Assembly: GCA_016841875.1 (NCBI GenBank)
Contig: JAENYG010000011.1
Coordinates: forward strand, 1-64,000
Direction: 5' to 3'
Length of the DNA stretch: 64,000 bases
Origin: Syntrophomonas sp.
GTDB taxonomy: Bacteria > Bacillota > Syntrophomonadia > Syntrophomonadales > Syntrophomonadaceae
Both the position numbers and the translations under genes were made by a program. This document shows positions 1-8,468 of this stretch, in pieces. Within the stretch, counting starts at the first letter, position 1, and each line of letters starts with the position of its first letter. The notes under the pieces were generated by a model. The model had not been told where the DNA came from. It saw only the letters and a list, made by a program, of their open reading frames with translations, and did no database searches.

Positions 1-2665
1 AGCAATAAGGGCGAATACCTAAGAGGTCTTTAGGAATATTTTGGGCTCCACCGCAAACCCACATTGGATAAACGTAATATCCCGCTTCATCATTACCCAA
101 CTGTCCATAATAATTATCACCCCAAGCCCATAATGTACCATTATTTTTTATTGCAATACTGTGGTCGGTACCGCAAGCTATATCTGTTACCTCATTTAAA
201 CCGATTACCTGTAATGGTGTTGTGCGGTCAGTTCCCGTCCCGTCTCCAAGTTGGCCATAAGCATTATATCCCCATGCTGAGACTGTTCCATCAATATCCA
301 AAGCCATTGCATGCCACTGGCCGCAAGCTATTGCGGTTATTCCACTCAACCCGGTAACTTGCACTGGTGTGGTCCGATTAGTATAAGTTCCATCCCCCAA
401 AACACCAATATAATTACGCCCCCAGGCCCAAACCGTACCATCATTCTTTAATGCCATATTATGAGATTCCTTACTTGCTATTGATGTTACTCCAGTCAGA
501 CCATTTGCCTGTATCGGTGTTAATCGATCAGTTGTTGTCCCATCCCCTAATTGGCCAGAGGAATTACACCCCCAGGCCCATACAGTACCGTCATTCTTTA
601 ATGCCACACAATGATAGTTTCCAGCAGCTATGGCTATTACTCCATCCAAATCACTTACCTGCACCGGTGTTGTTCGGCTGGTTGTTGTTCCATCTCCTAG
701 CTGACCATATTTGTTATATCCCCAAGTCCAGACCGATCCATCACCCTTTAATGCAATACTATGACTACCACCACAGGCTATGGCTGTTACTCCTTCTAAA
801 CCGCTTACCTGATCTGGTGTCGTTCGATAAGAAATTGTTGTCCCATCTCCAAGTTGGCCAGAATAATTCGCACCCCATGCCCATACTGTTCCATCTTCCT
901 TTAAAGCCATACTATGATAACTGCCCGCTGCAATGGCTGTGATTCCGCCAAGTCCGCTGACTTGCGTAGGTGTGAACCTGTACATAGAGATCGCTGTTTC
1001 ATTCCCCAACTGGCCATGAGAATTTTTTCCCCAGGTCCATACTGTTCCGTCATTCTTTAAAGCAATACTATGATCATAGCCACCGGATATGTCTATTACC
1101 GCGTTTAATTCGCTAACCTGTACCGGTATTGGCTGGCAGGCTGTTAAACCAATACCCAACTGACAATCCCCATTTTCTCCCCATGCCCAAATAGAACCAT
1201 CATCTTTCAAAGCGATACTATGATAGCCCCCACAAGCAATTCCTGTTACTCCGCTTAACCCGCTTACCTGTACTGGCGTTTTTCGCCAAGTATTAGTTTC
1301 ATCTCCAAGTTGGCCATCAGGATTTCCTCCCCATGCCCATATCGTTCCATCATCTTTTAATACCAAGCAATGATATGTACCTCCAGCTATGGATGTTACT
1401 CCACTCAGTCCATTTACTTGCACTGGTATTAGCCGGTTCGTTGTTGTATCATCGCCAAGTTGACCAAAATCATTCTTACCCCATGTCCATACGGTACCTC
1501 CATCTATTAGTGCAATACTATGAAAATCGCCACAAGCTATGGCTATTACTTCGTTTATGCCGCTTACCTGAACCGGAACCAGTCGATCAGTAGTAGTTCC
1601 ATCCCCCAGTTGACCATAACGATTATAACCCCATGCCCAAACTGTACCATCATCCTTTAAAACGATACTATGCCATGCCCCCCCAGCTATAGCTGTAACA
1701 CCGCTTAATCCACTCACCTGCACCGGTGTTAATTGACTGGTTGATGTACCTTCGTAGTCGCCCCATGCCCATACAGTTCCGTCACTTTTTAATGCGAGAC
1801 TATGATAGCTTCCACAATCTATAGCTGTCACATCGCTTAACCCGCTCACTTGTACCGGTGTTAATTGATCGGTGGCTGTCCCATCCCCTAATTGACCATA
1901 GTAGTTGTCACCCCATGCCCATACAGTTCCGTCACTTTTTAATGCGAGACTATGAGTATCACCTCCGGCTATAGCTATCACCCCGCTCAGCCCGTTTACC
2001 TGTACCGGTGCTGTGCGGTATACTGTTGTCCCATCGCCCAGTTGTCCTTCCCAGTTCTCTCCCCATGCCCATACAGTTCCGCCATTATCCAATGCTAACG
2101 TATAACAAAATCCACCAGTAACTTGTATAAACTGACTTTCTGCAATTGTTGAAGTATTCAGTACAAATTCATCTGACTGAAGACTCTCCAAGGTAACATC
2201 AGATTCAGCAGTATAGGCCTGTTCAGAAATGGTACTATGGTTTATTTTCATTAAAGCCGACTGGTGAGCGAGCTCTCGAAGTATTTCAGGCGAAATATCC
2301 CCAGGCACATCACCTGTCATTAGCTGGTGCCTCAATTCCTTGGAAGGTGTATTCAGAACGAATTCCAAAAACTCAGGATTACTTTCGATAATGTCCTTTA
2401 GATGAGCTGGGAGTTCATTAAGAATCCTTTCTATCGCCGGGTCGGTTATGTCTATTTGCTCTTTATCCGCTGTACTCTGATCTGCGGTGGATTCCACAAT
2501 TTTATCATCTTCCTGCGAATCGGTATCAAGCGATTGAATAGTCAATTCTGATCCGGTTGAGTTATCCACCTCATCTGCTGCCCATACCACCGATATATTG
2601 CTTAATAAAAGCAGAATTAAGATAAGACAGATTCGTTTTCCTGAGACTGCATGAATTTTTTTCAT
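1..2665 (-). CDS. Secreted RCC1-repeat (beta-propeller) protein, 3' end outside window
   Basis: Minus-strand reading frame open from an ATG at 2665 to the left edge, so at least 888 residues are present and the C-terminus is missing. The SD GGAAGGGG sits 5-6 nt before the ATG. Residues 1-28 form a signal peptide (MKK, hydrophobic stretch, cleavage after VWA), followed by an acidic Ser/Thr-rich linker and an unassigned region to about residue 180. From there 14 in-frame units carry the anchor TVWAWG plus GQLGDGT, HSxALK and PVQVxGL, spaced 50 residues apart (150 bp), which is the RCC1/BNR propeller repeat. One unit (anchors 1633 to 1765) is 6 residues short. After the last anchor (124) the pattern changes. 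Extracellular, probably a binding or cell-surface protein; ligand unknown. Confidence 0.85.
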   Translation of the reverse strand, partial: MKKIHAVSGKRICLILILLLLSNISVVWAADEVDNSTGSELTIQSLDTDSQEDDKIVESTADQSTADKEQIDITDPAIERILNELPAHLKDIIESNPEFLEFVLNTPSKELRHQLMTGDVPGDISPEILRELAHQSALMKINHSTISEQAYTAESDVTLESLQSDEFVLNTSTIAESQFIQVTGGFCYTLALDNGGTVWAWGENWEGQLGDGTTVYRTAPVQVNGLSGVIAIAGGDTHSLALKSDGTVWAWGDNYYGQLGDGTATDQLTPVQVSGLSDVTAIDCGSYHSLALKSDGTVWAWGDYEGTSTSQLTPVQVSGLSGVTAIAGGAWHSIVLKDDGTVWAWGYNRYGQLGDGTTTDRLVPVQVSGINEVIAIACGDFHSIALIDGGTVWTWGKNDFGQLGDDTTTNRLIPVQVNGLSGVTSIAGGTYHCLVLKDDGTIWAWGGNPDGQLGDETNTWRKTPVQVSGLSGVTGIACGGYHSIALKDDGSIWAWGENGDCQLGIGLTACQPIPVQVSELNAVIDISGGYDHSIALKNDGTVWTWGKNSHGQLGNETAISMYRFTPTQVSGLGGITAIAAGSYHSMALKEDGTVWAWGANYSGQLGDGTTISYRTTPDQVSGLEGVTAIACGGSHSIALKGDGSVWTWGYNKYGQLGDGTTTSRTTPVQVSDLDGVIAIAAGNYHCVALKNDGTVWAWGCNSSGQLGDGTTTDRLTPIQANGLTGVTSIASKESHNMALKNDGTVWAWGRNYIGVLGDGTYTNRTTPVQVTGLSGITAIACGQWHAMALDIDGTVSAWGYNAYGQLGDGTGTDRTTPLQVIGLNEVTDIACGTDHSIAIKNNGTLWAWGDNYYGQLGNDEAGYYVYPMWVCGGAQNIPKDLLGIRPYC

Positions 2666-3212
2666 CAATTATTCCCCTTCCACTTTTTCACCAAGGTGTT
2701 CCTTAATATAGCAGACCTGCTTTCGTTTGATTTATGACCGGGTTAAGTTCGCTTGTTACAGAAATAGTTGGGTTGTATTGTCTTACTTTGAGATCCCTAA
2801 ATGTTTCTCCTTATGAGTTCTTCAATAAACTCGCAGCTTATGGTATCTATAACCAGTTCATGATACCCATAAACCCCAATTAAATGTATTAATATGTACA
2901 TAAATGCAATATATTCTTGTTAATCCACATATATCCTTTTATTACACAATATAGATTTTCGACAAAATTAACCATACGTGTTAGGTGTCTTGCTTTTATG
3001 GGTCTTGATGTGTGAAATAATCGAATACCAGTTACAGATCTTGAGGCGAATAATCACGAAAATGCGCGAAAGTTTTCAAATAACGTTAGAACCAGTTTCT
3101 GTTCGATAATATAATAAGGGCAAAGGAAGAAAAGCTGAGGATCATTCCGAACAGGGATAGTTTGCCGAATTGTTGAATTCACTAAGTTCTAAATGTTTAT
3201 TAAGCTATTGAA
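2666..3212. other. Intergenic region with no supported gene
   Basis: About 550 AT-rich bases between the start of the RCC1 gene and the trpB terminator. It must hold the promoter of the RCC1 gene, but no convincing -35/-10 pair was identified. Reading frames are short and without good ribosome-binding sites. A short purine-rich patch near 3116-3160 has a brief open plus frame but nothing recognisable. Confidence 0.5.
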
Positions 3213-3246
3213 ATATAAAAAAATCCCGGTGATTTTATCACCGGGA
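3213..3246 (-). terminator. Rho-independent terminator of trpB
   Basis: A 9-bp perfect stem (TCCCGGTGA/TCACCGGGA, 3224-3232 with 3238-3246) and 5-nt loop are followed on the minus strand by a T-rich tract (3213-3223). It lies 18 bp beyond the trpB stop codon. Confidence 0.9.
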
Positions 3247-3263
3247 CCTTAAATATTCTTATT

Positions 3264-4625
3264 TTATACTTGGGGTAAGGATTTCAGGCTCTTTTGCAGG
3301 GCTTCTTCCGGGAATTCGATATCTTCAGTATGACCAGACAGATAGTTGTCATAAGCTCCCAGGTCAAGGTGACCGTGGCCGCTGAGATTGAATACTATTG
3401 TTCTGGATACTCCTTCTTCTTTACCCTTCAGCGCTTCATCGATAGCTGCTCTAATAGCATGAGCAGACTCCGGTGCCGGAATGATTCCTTCACTCTGGGC
3501 AAAGACCTGTGCGGCTGAGAACACATCGTTCTGCATTACGGCCTTCGCTTCTATCAATCCATCATGATATAACTGAGAAAGCAGGGGAGATTCCCCGTGG
3601 TATCTCAAGCCACCAGCATGGATGCCAGGTGGTACAAAATCGTGTCCCAGGGTATACATTTTTAATAATGGGGTAAATCCTGCTACATCACCCAGGTCAT
3701 AAGCAAAAACTCCCCTGGTCAGTGTAGGACAGGCTGCTGGTTCTACCGCCAGCAAACGCACTTTCTTACCGCTGAGTTTATCCGGCACAAAAGGAAAAGC
3801 AATCCCCGCAAAGTTGCTGCCGCCACCGCAGCATCCTATAACCACATCAGGATATTCATCTACCATTTCCATCTGCATTTTAACTTCCTGCCCGATTATG
3901 GACTGGTGCAGACATACATGGTTCAAAACACTGCCCAGCGAGTATTTGGTATCCTCTCTGCTGACAGCATCTTCCACTGCTTCACTGATGGCAAGTCCCA
4001 GAGTACCTGGAGTATCAGGATTCTCAGCTAATGCTTTCCGGCCGCTTTCAGTAAGCGGACTGGGGCTGGGTACGCAGGTAGCGCCATACATTTCCATGAA
4101 TATGCGACGATATGGTTTCTGATTATAGCTGACCCTGACCATGTATACCATGGCTTCTATATCATACATTTTACATGCCAGTGATAAGGCTGTTCCCCAC
4201 TGTCCTGCTCCGGTTTCGGTACTGATTCTCTTTATGCCCTGTATCTTATTGAAGAAAACCTGCGGAATAGCAGAGTTTAGTTTATGGCTTCCTACCGGGC
4301 TGACCCCTTCATATTTGTAATAAATCTTACAGGGAGTATCCAGTGCTTTTTCCAGCCCATATGCTCTATAAAGAGGTGAAGGCCTCCATTTTTTGTATTC
4401 TTCATGAACTTCTTTGGGAATTTCTATAAATCGTTCGGTGGACACTTCCTGAGCTATCAACTCATCGGCAAATATAGGCTGCAAATCTGATGGGCCTAGT
4501 GGCTGTTTAGTTCCAGGGTGCAATCCGGGTTCCAAAGGTGTGGGCATATCTGCCTGGACATTGTACCAGAATTTCGGTAATTTATCCTCCGGCAGTATGA
4601 TTTTGGTGAGCTCGTCTTTACTCAT
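3264..4625 (-). CDS. trpB: Tryptophan synthase beta chain, TrpB2 type
   Basis: PLP enzyme joining indole and serine to make tryptophan. The 453-residue length and N-terminal extension are typical of TrpB2, the form usually found away from trpA, rather than the roughly 400-residue TrpB1. The PLP lysine lies in GSHKLNSA (K115), and the phosphate-binding loop [10 protein letters not shown] is near residue 245. Starts at ATG 4625 with SD GAGGAG. The gene stands alone between its own promoter and terminator, divergent from the thiamine operon, with no other trp genes nearby. TrpB2 proteins may act as indole-salvage or serine deaminase enzymes, so the in vivo role is less certain than the family. 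Confidence 0.92.
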   Translation of the reverse strand: MSKDELTKIILPEDKLPKFWYNVQADMPTPLEPGLHPGTKQPLGPSDLQPIFADELIAQEVSTERFIEIPKEVHEEYKKWRPSPLYRAYGLEKALDTPCKIYYKYEGVSPVGSHKLNSAIPQVFFNKIQGIKRISTETGAGQWGTALSLACKMYDIEAMVYMVRVSYNQKPYRRIFMEMYGATCVPSPSPLTESGRKALAENPDTPGTLGLAISEAVEDAVSREDTKYSLGSVLNHVCLHQSIIGQEVKMQMEMVDEYPDVVIGCCGGGSNFAGIAFPFVPDKLSGKKVRLLAVEPAACPTLTRGVFAYDLGDVAGFTPLLKMYTLGHDFVPPGIHAGGLRYHGESPLLSQLYHDGLIEAKAVMQNDVFSAAQVFAQSEGIIPAPESAHAIRAAIDEALKGKEEGVSRTIVFNLSGHGHLDLGAYDNYLSGHTEDIEFPEEALQKSLKSLPQV

Positions 4626-4671
4626 CTCATCTATCTCCTCTCGTCTTATAAAATTTTAAATTTACGCGTTT

Positions 4672-4700
4672 ATTTTATCATATGAGTTTCTTTTTCACAA
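4672..4700 (-). promoter_or_regulatory. Probable SigA promoter of trpB
   Basis: Minus strand TTGTGA (4700-4695), 17-bp spacer, TAAAAT (4677-4672), about 47 bp before the trpB ATG. Five bases separate it from the oppositely oriented thiamine-operon promoter. Confidence 0.6.
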
Positions 4701-4704
4701 GCAA

Positions 4705-4733
4705 TTGACGGCGGTAAATAAATGATTTAGTAT
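4705..4733 (+). promoter_or_regulatory. Probable SigA promoter of the thiamine operon
   Basis: TTGACG (4705-4710), 17-bp spacer, TAGTAT (4728-4733). The predicted transcription start, near 4740, falls just ahead of the TPP aptamer, as expected for a riboswitch leader. Confidence 0.65.
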
Positions 4734-4748
4734 TAATAATAATAAAAA

Positions 4749-4846
4749 AAGGGGAGCTGGACCAATCTGGCTGAGAGTGGACATAATGGTGTCCTAACCC
4801 TGGAACCTGATCTGGGTAATGCCAGCGTAGGAAACATAGTAGCATT
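4749..4846 (+). promoter_or_regulatory. TPP riboswitch (THI box) aptamer
   Basis: The conserved THI-box blocks are present in order: the 5' GGGGAGC strand, GGCTGAGAGT, ACCCTGGAACCTGATCTGG and GTAATGCCAGCGTAGGAAAC. A terminator hairpin follows at once, and the downstream genes encode thiamine-precursor uptake. Thiamine pyrophosphate binding should therefore cause early termination. Confidence 0.96.
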
Positions 4847-4854
4847 GTTACCTT

Positions 4855-4893
4855 AACTGCTTATTACCCCATGGGTCTTAAGCAGTTATTTTA
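4855..4893 (+). terminator. Riboswitch-controlled terminator
   Basis: A 9-bp stem AACTGCTTA/TAAGCAGTT (4855-4863 with 4879-4887) is followed by a T-rich tract (TTATTTTATT). It lies between the TPP aptamer and the first SD, the position of the expression platform. Confidence 0.85.
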
Positions 4894-4912
4894 TTGAGAG
4901 GAGGTTTTTGAA

Positions 4913-5203
4913 ATATCGCAATCTAATGTAAGCCTGCAAATACTGCCGGTTGTACCAGAGGAAGAAATTTACGATGTGGTAGACAAGGTGATCGAGCTCA
5001 TACAAAGGTCAGGAGTAAATTACATAGTTGGCCCCATGGAAACCACCATGGAGGGCGACCTGAAAGAACTCCTGGACCTGGTCATTAAAGCCCAGGATAT
5101 CTGTGTTCAAGCAGGTTCCCAAAGGGTCATATCAATAGTAAAAATTGATTATAAACCAGGCGGAGTGAGTATAAATGAAAAAATCGACAAATATAGGATA
5201 TAG
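4913..5203 (+). CDS. Thiamine-binding protein (MTH1187/YkoF-like), apparent AUA start
   Basis: Small ferredoxin-fold protein of the family that binds thiamine or its precursors and is commonly found in TPP-riboswitch operons. The frame contains VSLQILPVVPEEEIYDVVDK, then ETTMEGD and a conserved VKIDYK. Family members begin a few residues before VSLQ, yet the frame has no ATG, GTG or TTG upstream of a GTG at 4976, which would remove the whole first strand. A strong SD (GAGGAGG, 4898-4904) lies 8 nt ahead of an ATA at 4913, giving a 96-residue product starting M-S-Q-S-N-V-S-L-Q. The ATA start is an inference. The end overlaps thiX by 29 bp. Confidence 0.8.
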   Translation: MSQSNVSLQILPVVPEEEIYDVVDKVIELIQRSGVNYIVGPMETTMEGDLKELLDLVIKAQDICVQAGSQRVISIVKIDYKPGGVSINEKIDKYRI

Positions 5204-5954
5204 TCTGCTGCCTCTTTCCAGTATGGTGATGCTCTTGATTATTTGGGAGGCGGCAGTACGTATAAATGATATTCCGCAGTGGCTGTTACCTGCACCTTCC
5301 AGAGTTATCAAGGCTATAATTGAAGCATGGCAGCTGCTGGTTTATCATTCAACGGCAACGCTATTAGAGGCTGCCTATGGTTTTTTACTATCCGTAACTT
5401 TAGCCTTATTTATAGGTTTTTTACTCGACAATGTTTCGCTACTTAAAAAGGCTGTCAATCCGGTTCTGGTCATCTCCCAGACTATACCCTTGATAGTCCT
5501 GGCAGTGCTCTTGCCCCTGTGGTTTGGTTGGGGTATGCTGCCCAAAGTATTGATTGTAATGCTGGTATGTTTTTTCCCCATAACTATTAATCTGCTGAAA
5601 GGATTGGATTCAGTAGATCCAGATCAGCTCAGTCTCTTTCGCTCCATGGGTGCTGGCCGCTGGAAAACCTTTAAGATAGTGAAATTCCCTGCCGCTATGC
5701 CGGCCTTTTTCTCCGGCCTAAAAATATCTGCTACCTACAGCATCATGGCTGCAGTAATATCTGAATGGGTAGGTGCTCAACGAGGCCTGGGATATTTTAT
5801 GACTATTCAGCAAAAGAGTTTTGCCATCGACAAAGTACTGGCAGCAGTAATTGTCATATGTATATTAAGCCTGATACTGGTAAAGATGGTAGATGTGATA
5901 GAGTATGTGCTGGTACCATGGAATCGCCAACAGATCATTTCTTCTAGCAAATAA
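5175..5954 (+). CDS. thiX: Thiamine-precursor ABC transporter permease
   Basis: Inner-membrane permease of the SsuC/TauC-like BPD_transp_1 family, 259 residues with about six hydrophobic segments. The cytoplasmic EAA-type loop that docks the ATPase is visible at about residues 153-178 (SMGAGRWKTFKIVKFPAAMP). It starts inside the end of the thiamine-binding gene (SD GGAG just upstream), implying translational coupling. Its neighbours thiY and thiZ and the TPP riboswitch identify the cargo as a thiamine precursor such as a hydroxymethylpyrimidine or formylaminopyrimidine; the exact ligand cannot be read from the sequence. Confidence 0.9.
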   Translation: MKKSTNIGYSLLPLSSMVMLLIIWEAAVRINDIPQWLLPAPSRVIKAIIEAWQLLVYHSTATLLEAAYGFLLSVTLALFIGFLLDNVSLLKKAVNPVLVISQTIPLIVLAVLLPLWFGWGMLPKVLIVMLVCFFPITINLLKGLDSVDPDQLSLFRSMGAGRWKTFKIVKFPAAMPAFFSGLKISATYSIMAAVISEWVGAQRGLGYFMTIQQKSFAIDKVLAAVIVICILSLILVKMVDVIEYVLVPWNRQQIISSSK

Positions 5955-5985
5955 ACTACAATAATCAAGGGGGTTTTTAATACTT

Positions 5986-6966
5986 ATGAAAAGAATATTA
6001 TCGTTCCTGCTAATTGTATCATTATTTATATTGCCAACTGGATGCAGCAAGAATAATGCACCAGATGAAAGTTTGCAGAAGGTTACGGTTTTGCTGGATT
6101 GGTTCCCCAACACCAATCATACCGGGTTATATGCAGCCAAAGAACTTGGTTATTATGAAGAAGCCGGCCTGGACGTTGAAATTATTCAGCCTTCCGAAGG
6201 GGGCACCGCTCAATTGATAGCCTCCGGGCAGGGCGATTTTGGGGTAAGTTTCCAGGAAGAAGTGACTATTGCCCGCTCTCAGGACATACCAGTGGTGGCA
6301 ATTGCTGCAGTAATTCAGCATAACACTTCTGGTTTTGCCTCTCCTGCAAATAGGAATATTAAAACCCCGGCCGATTTTGAAGGCAAAACCTATGGAGGAT
6401 GGGGTTCTCCAGCGGAAACAGCCATAATCAAAGCCTTGATGGATAAATACGGTGCTGACATTAACCAGGTCAATTTCATTAATATCGGCTCAGCTGATTT
6501 TTTCACCAGTATTGAAAAAGATATTGATTTTTCCTGGATATACTGGGGCTGGACCGGAATAGAAGCAGACAGTAAGAATATCGACCTCGATTTCATCCAA
6601 CTAAATAAGGAAATTGACGCGCTGGAATTCTATACCCCAGTTTTAATAACTAATGAAGATAAAATCGCCCAGGACCCGGAATTAGTAAAGAAATTTATAG
6701 AGGCCACCAGCAAAGGTTATGAATATGCCATAGCTTCACCTGAAGAAGCGGCGGCACTGCTGACTAAAAACGTTCCCGAATTGGATAGTGAGCTGGTTAA
6801 AGCCAGTCAGCAGTACCTGGCTGAGCAGTATCAGGCTGAAGCTGATCGCTGGGGCGAAATGGAGCTCAGTATTTGGAATAATTATGCTGATTTCATGTAT
6901 GAAAATGCTCTGATCGAAAACAATATCGACCCGCAAAAAGCCTTTACCAATGAGTTTCTACCATAG
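5986..6966 (+). CDS. thiY: Pyrimidine-precursor substrate-binding lipoprotein (NMT1/THI5-like)
   Basis: Extracellular binding protein of the ThiXYZ transporter, 326 residues. A lipoprotein signal peptide ends in LPTGC with the modified Cys at residue 20. The NMT1/THI5 fold begins with TVLLDWFPNTNHTGLYAA and continues with the family motifs GYYEEAGLDVEI and QGDFGVSFQEE. SD AGGGGG 14 nt or less ahead of the ATG. It lies 31 bp after thiX and is separated from thiZ by a stable hairpin, which could keep this transcript segment more abundant. Confidence 0.93.
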   Translation: MKRILSFLLIVSLFILPTGCSKNNAPDESLQKVTVLLDWFPNTNHTGLYAAKELGYYEEAGLDVEIIQPSEGGTAQLIASGQGDFGVSFQEEVTIARSQDIPVVAIAAVIQHNTSGFASPANRNIKTPADFEGKTYGGWGSPAETAIIKALMDKYGADINQVNFINIGSADFFTSIEKDIDFSWIYWGWTGIEADSKNIDLDFIQLNKEIDALEFYTPVLITNEDKIAQDPELVKKFIEATSKGYEYAIASPEEAAALLTKNVPELDSELVKASQQYLAEQYQAEADRWGEMELSIWNNYADFMYENALIENNIDPQKAFTNEFLP

Positions 6967-6982
6967 GATATAATTTAGGGTT

Positions 6983-7016
6983 GGGAATTAGAGATCAGCT
7001 ATGACCTCTAATTCCC
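6983..7016 (+). other. Intra-operon hairpin between thiY and thiZ
   Basis: Perfect 11-bp stem GGGAATTAGAG/CTCTAATTCCC (6983-6993 with 7006-7016) with a 12-nt loop and no T tract. Its place after the binding-protein gene resembles hairpins that stabilise the upstream mRNA or weaken readthrough in ABC operons; either role is an inference. Confidence 0.6.
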
Positions 7017-7038
7017 GGTTAAAGATAGGACGATAAAG

Positions 7039-7773
7039 ATGACCAAAATTAGTGTAGATAGAATAAGCAAAACCCTGGATGGGCTGCATACCCTGGCAGA
7101 TATATCCTTAACTGTCGGTGAAAATGAAATCGTAGTCGTCCTGGGCCCCAGCGGGTGTGGTAAAAGCACCTTATTAAACATCATATCCGGATTGCTGATC
7201 CCGGATAGCGGTACTATTAAGATCGATGGAGAAGACTGGACCGGGAAAACTACTCGGGTCAGTTACATGCAGCAGAAAGACCTCTTGCTGGACTCTCGCA
7301 GTATACTTGATAATGTGACTATTCCTTTGTTATTGAAAGGAATGCCTAAAAACGAAGCTCATGACTATGCCCAAAGTTATATAACTGATTTTGGCCTGGA
7401 AGGATTTGAGCATTATTATCCCCGCCAGCTTTCGGGAGGCATGCGCCAGAGGGCAGCCCTCCTGCGCACTTATCTTTTTGCCAGTGATATACTGCTCCTG
7501 GACGAGCCTTTTGCAGCACTTGATGCTATAACCCGCAGGAAAATGCACCTGTGGCTCTTAAAACTGTATAAGCGTTTTCAAACTTCCATCCTGTTTGTGA
7601 CTCACGATATTGAAGAAGCTCTACTGCTGGCTGACCGGATATATATTCTCAGCCAACGTCCAGCTACGGTCAGGTGCGAATTGTTGATTGATAAAAAAGC
7701 CGGGGTCACCGCTGCAATGAAAATGGATTTATTAGCTATCTTAGAGGAGGAAAGTGATGACAATCATCTTTAA
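7039..7773 (+). CDS. thiZ: Thiamine-precursor ABC transporter ATPase
   Basis: Cytoplasmic ATPase of 244 residues in the SsuB/TauB-like group. Walker A GPSGCGKST is near residues 35-43, the Q-loop at MQQKD, the signature LSGGMRQRAALLR near 135-147, Walker B ILLLDEPFAALD near 152-163, and the switch histidine in FVTHDIEEALLLADR. Its end overlaps the methyltransferase gene by 17 bp, so the two are probably co-translated. Confidence 0.93.
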   Translation: MTKISVDRISKTLDGLHTLADISLTVGENEIVVVLGPSGCGKSTLLNIISGLLIPDSGTIKIDGEDWTGKTTRVSYMQQKDLLLDSRSILDNVTIPLLLKGMPKNEAHDYAQSYITDFGLEGFEHYYPRQLSGGMRQRAALLRTYLFASDILLLDEPFAALDAITRRKMHLWLLKLYKRFQTSILFVTHDIEEALLLADRIYILSQRPATVRCELLIDKKAGVTAAMKMDLLAILEEESDDNHL

Positions 7774-8449
7774 AAATGAACACGCAAGAAATTACGATGA
7801 ATGGTATACTACCGAAATAGGAAGTTTTATTGATATTGTAGAAAGCAATGCTGCACTGGATCTTTTTAAACCGCAAAAAGGTATGAAAATTTTGGATGCT
7901 GGCTGCGGTACCGGGAATTTCAGTATCAAGCTGGCCAGATTAGGCTGCACAGTTACAGGTATAGACATCTCTCCTGATATGCTGGCTATTGCCCACAGCA
8001 AAAATAGCCCTGAGCTGTCAATAGATTACTTGGAAATGGATCTCAAAGAACTGGATTTCCCGGATGAGTCTTTCGATGGAGTATTTTCCATGGCCGCTTT
8101 TGAATTCATTGAAGATCCAGACCAGGTGTACCAGGAATTATTCCGCTTATTGAAGCCGGGGGGCCAACTGTTGATTGGCACCATTAATAAAGACAGTAGC
8201 TGGGGACAGTTTTATATACAGCATGCTAAAGAAGATACTAATTCCATATTCAAGCAAGCATTTTTTCATAATCTGGATGAGCTGCAAAACTTGAACCCAC
8301 AAGATTTAACTGCCCATAAGGGCTGTTTGTTCATCCCTCCTGGACAGGACGCCGCCGATTACACTATGCACAACGAATCCAGCCTGGCAGCGTCTGAAAA
8401 GCCTGGTTTTATCATAGCGGTGTGGGAAAAACCTGACCAGGCGGGATAG
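7757..8449 (+). CDS. Class I SAM-dependent methyltransferase
   Basis: About 230 residues with a Rossmann methyltransferase core. Motif I is ILDAGCGTGNFS near residues 45-56, an acidic loop TGIDISPDM follows, and motif IV/post-IV is FDGVFSMAAFEFIEDP. The ATG at 7757 is preferred over a GTG at 7754 because it stands 6 nt from SD GAGGAGG. As last gene of the TPP-controlled operon, its substrate may be linked to thiamine or precursor metabolism, but the sequence does not identify it. Confidence 0.85.
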   Translation: MTIIFKNEHARNYDEWYTTEIGSFIDIVESNAALDLFKPQKGMKILDAGCGTGNFSIKLARLGCTVTGIDISPDMLAIAHSKNSPELSIDYLEMDLKELDFPDESFDGVFSMAAFEFIEDPDQVYQELFRLLKPGGQLLIGTINKDSSWGQFYIQHAKEDTNSIFKQAFFHNLDELQNLNPQDLTAHKGCLFIPPGQDAADYTMHNESSLAASEKPGFIIAVWEKPDQAG

Positions 8450-8468
8450 CTGCATAAGCGGCTATCCC
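8443..8468. terminator. Hairpin shared by two convergent genes
   Basis: GGGATAGC/GCTATCCC (8443-8450 with 8461-8468), loop of 10 nt, spans the stop codons of the converging methyltransferase and activase genes. It lacks a clear T tract on either strand, so termination is plausible but not proven. Confidence 0.5.

Noticed and set aside
64-1593. Several plus-strand open frames (64-357, 451-942, 1333-1593)
   Set aside because: They lie antisense to the RCC1 repeats and owe their length to the periodic composition of that gene; no ribosome-binding sites.
120-2080. Regular 150-bp direct repeats resembling an array
   Set aside because: The period is 50 codons with in-frame WAWG anchors and varying sequence, so this is a protein repeat, not a CRISPR or satellite.
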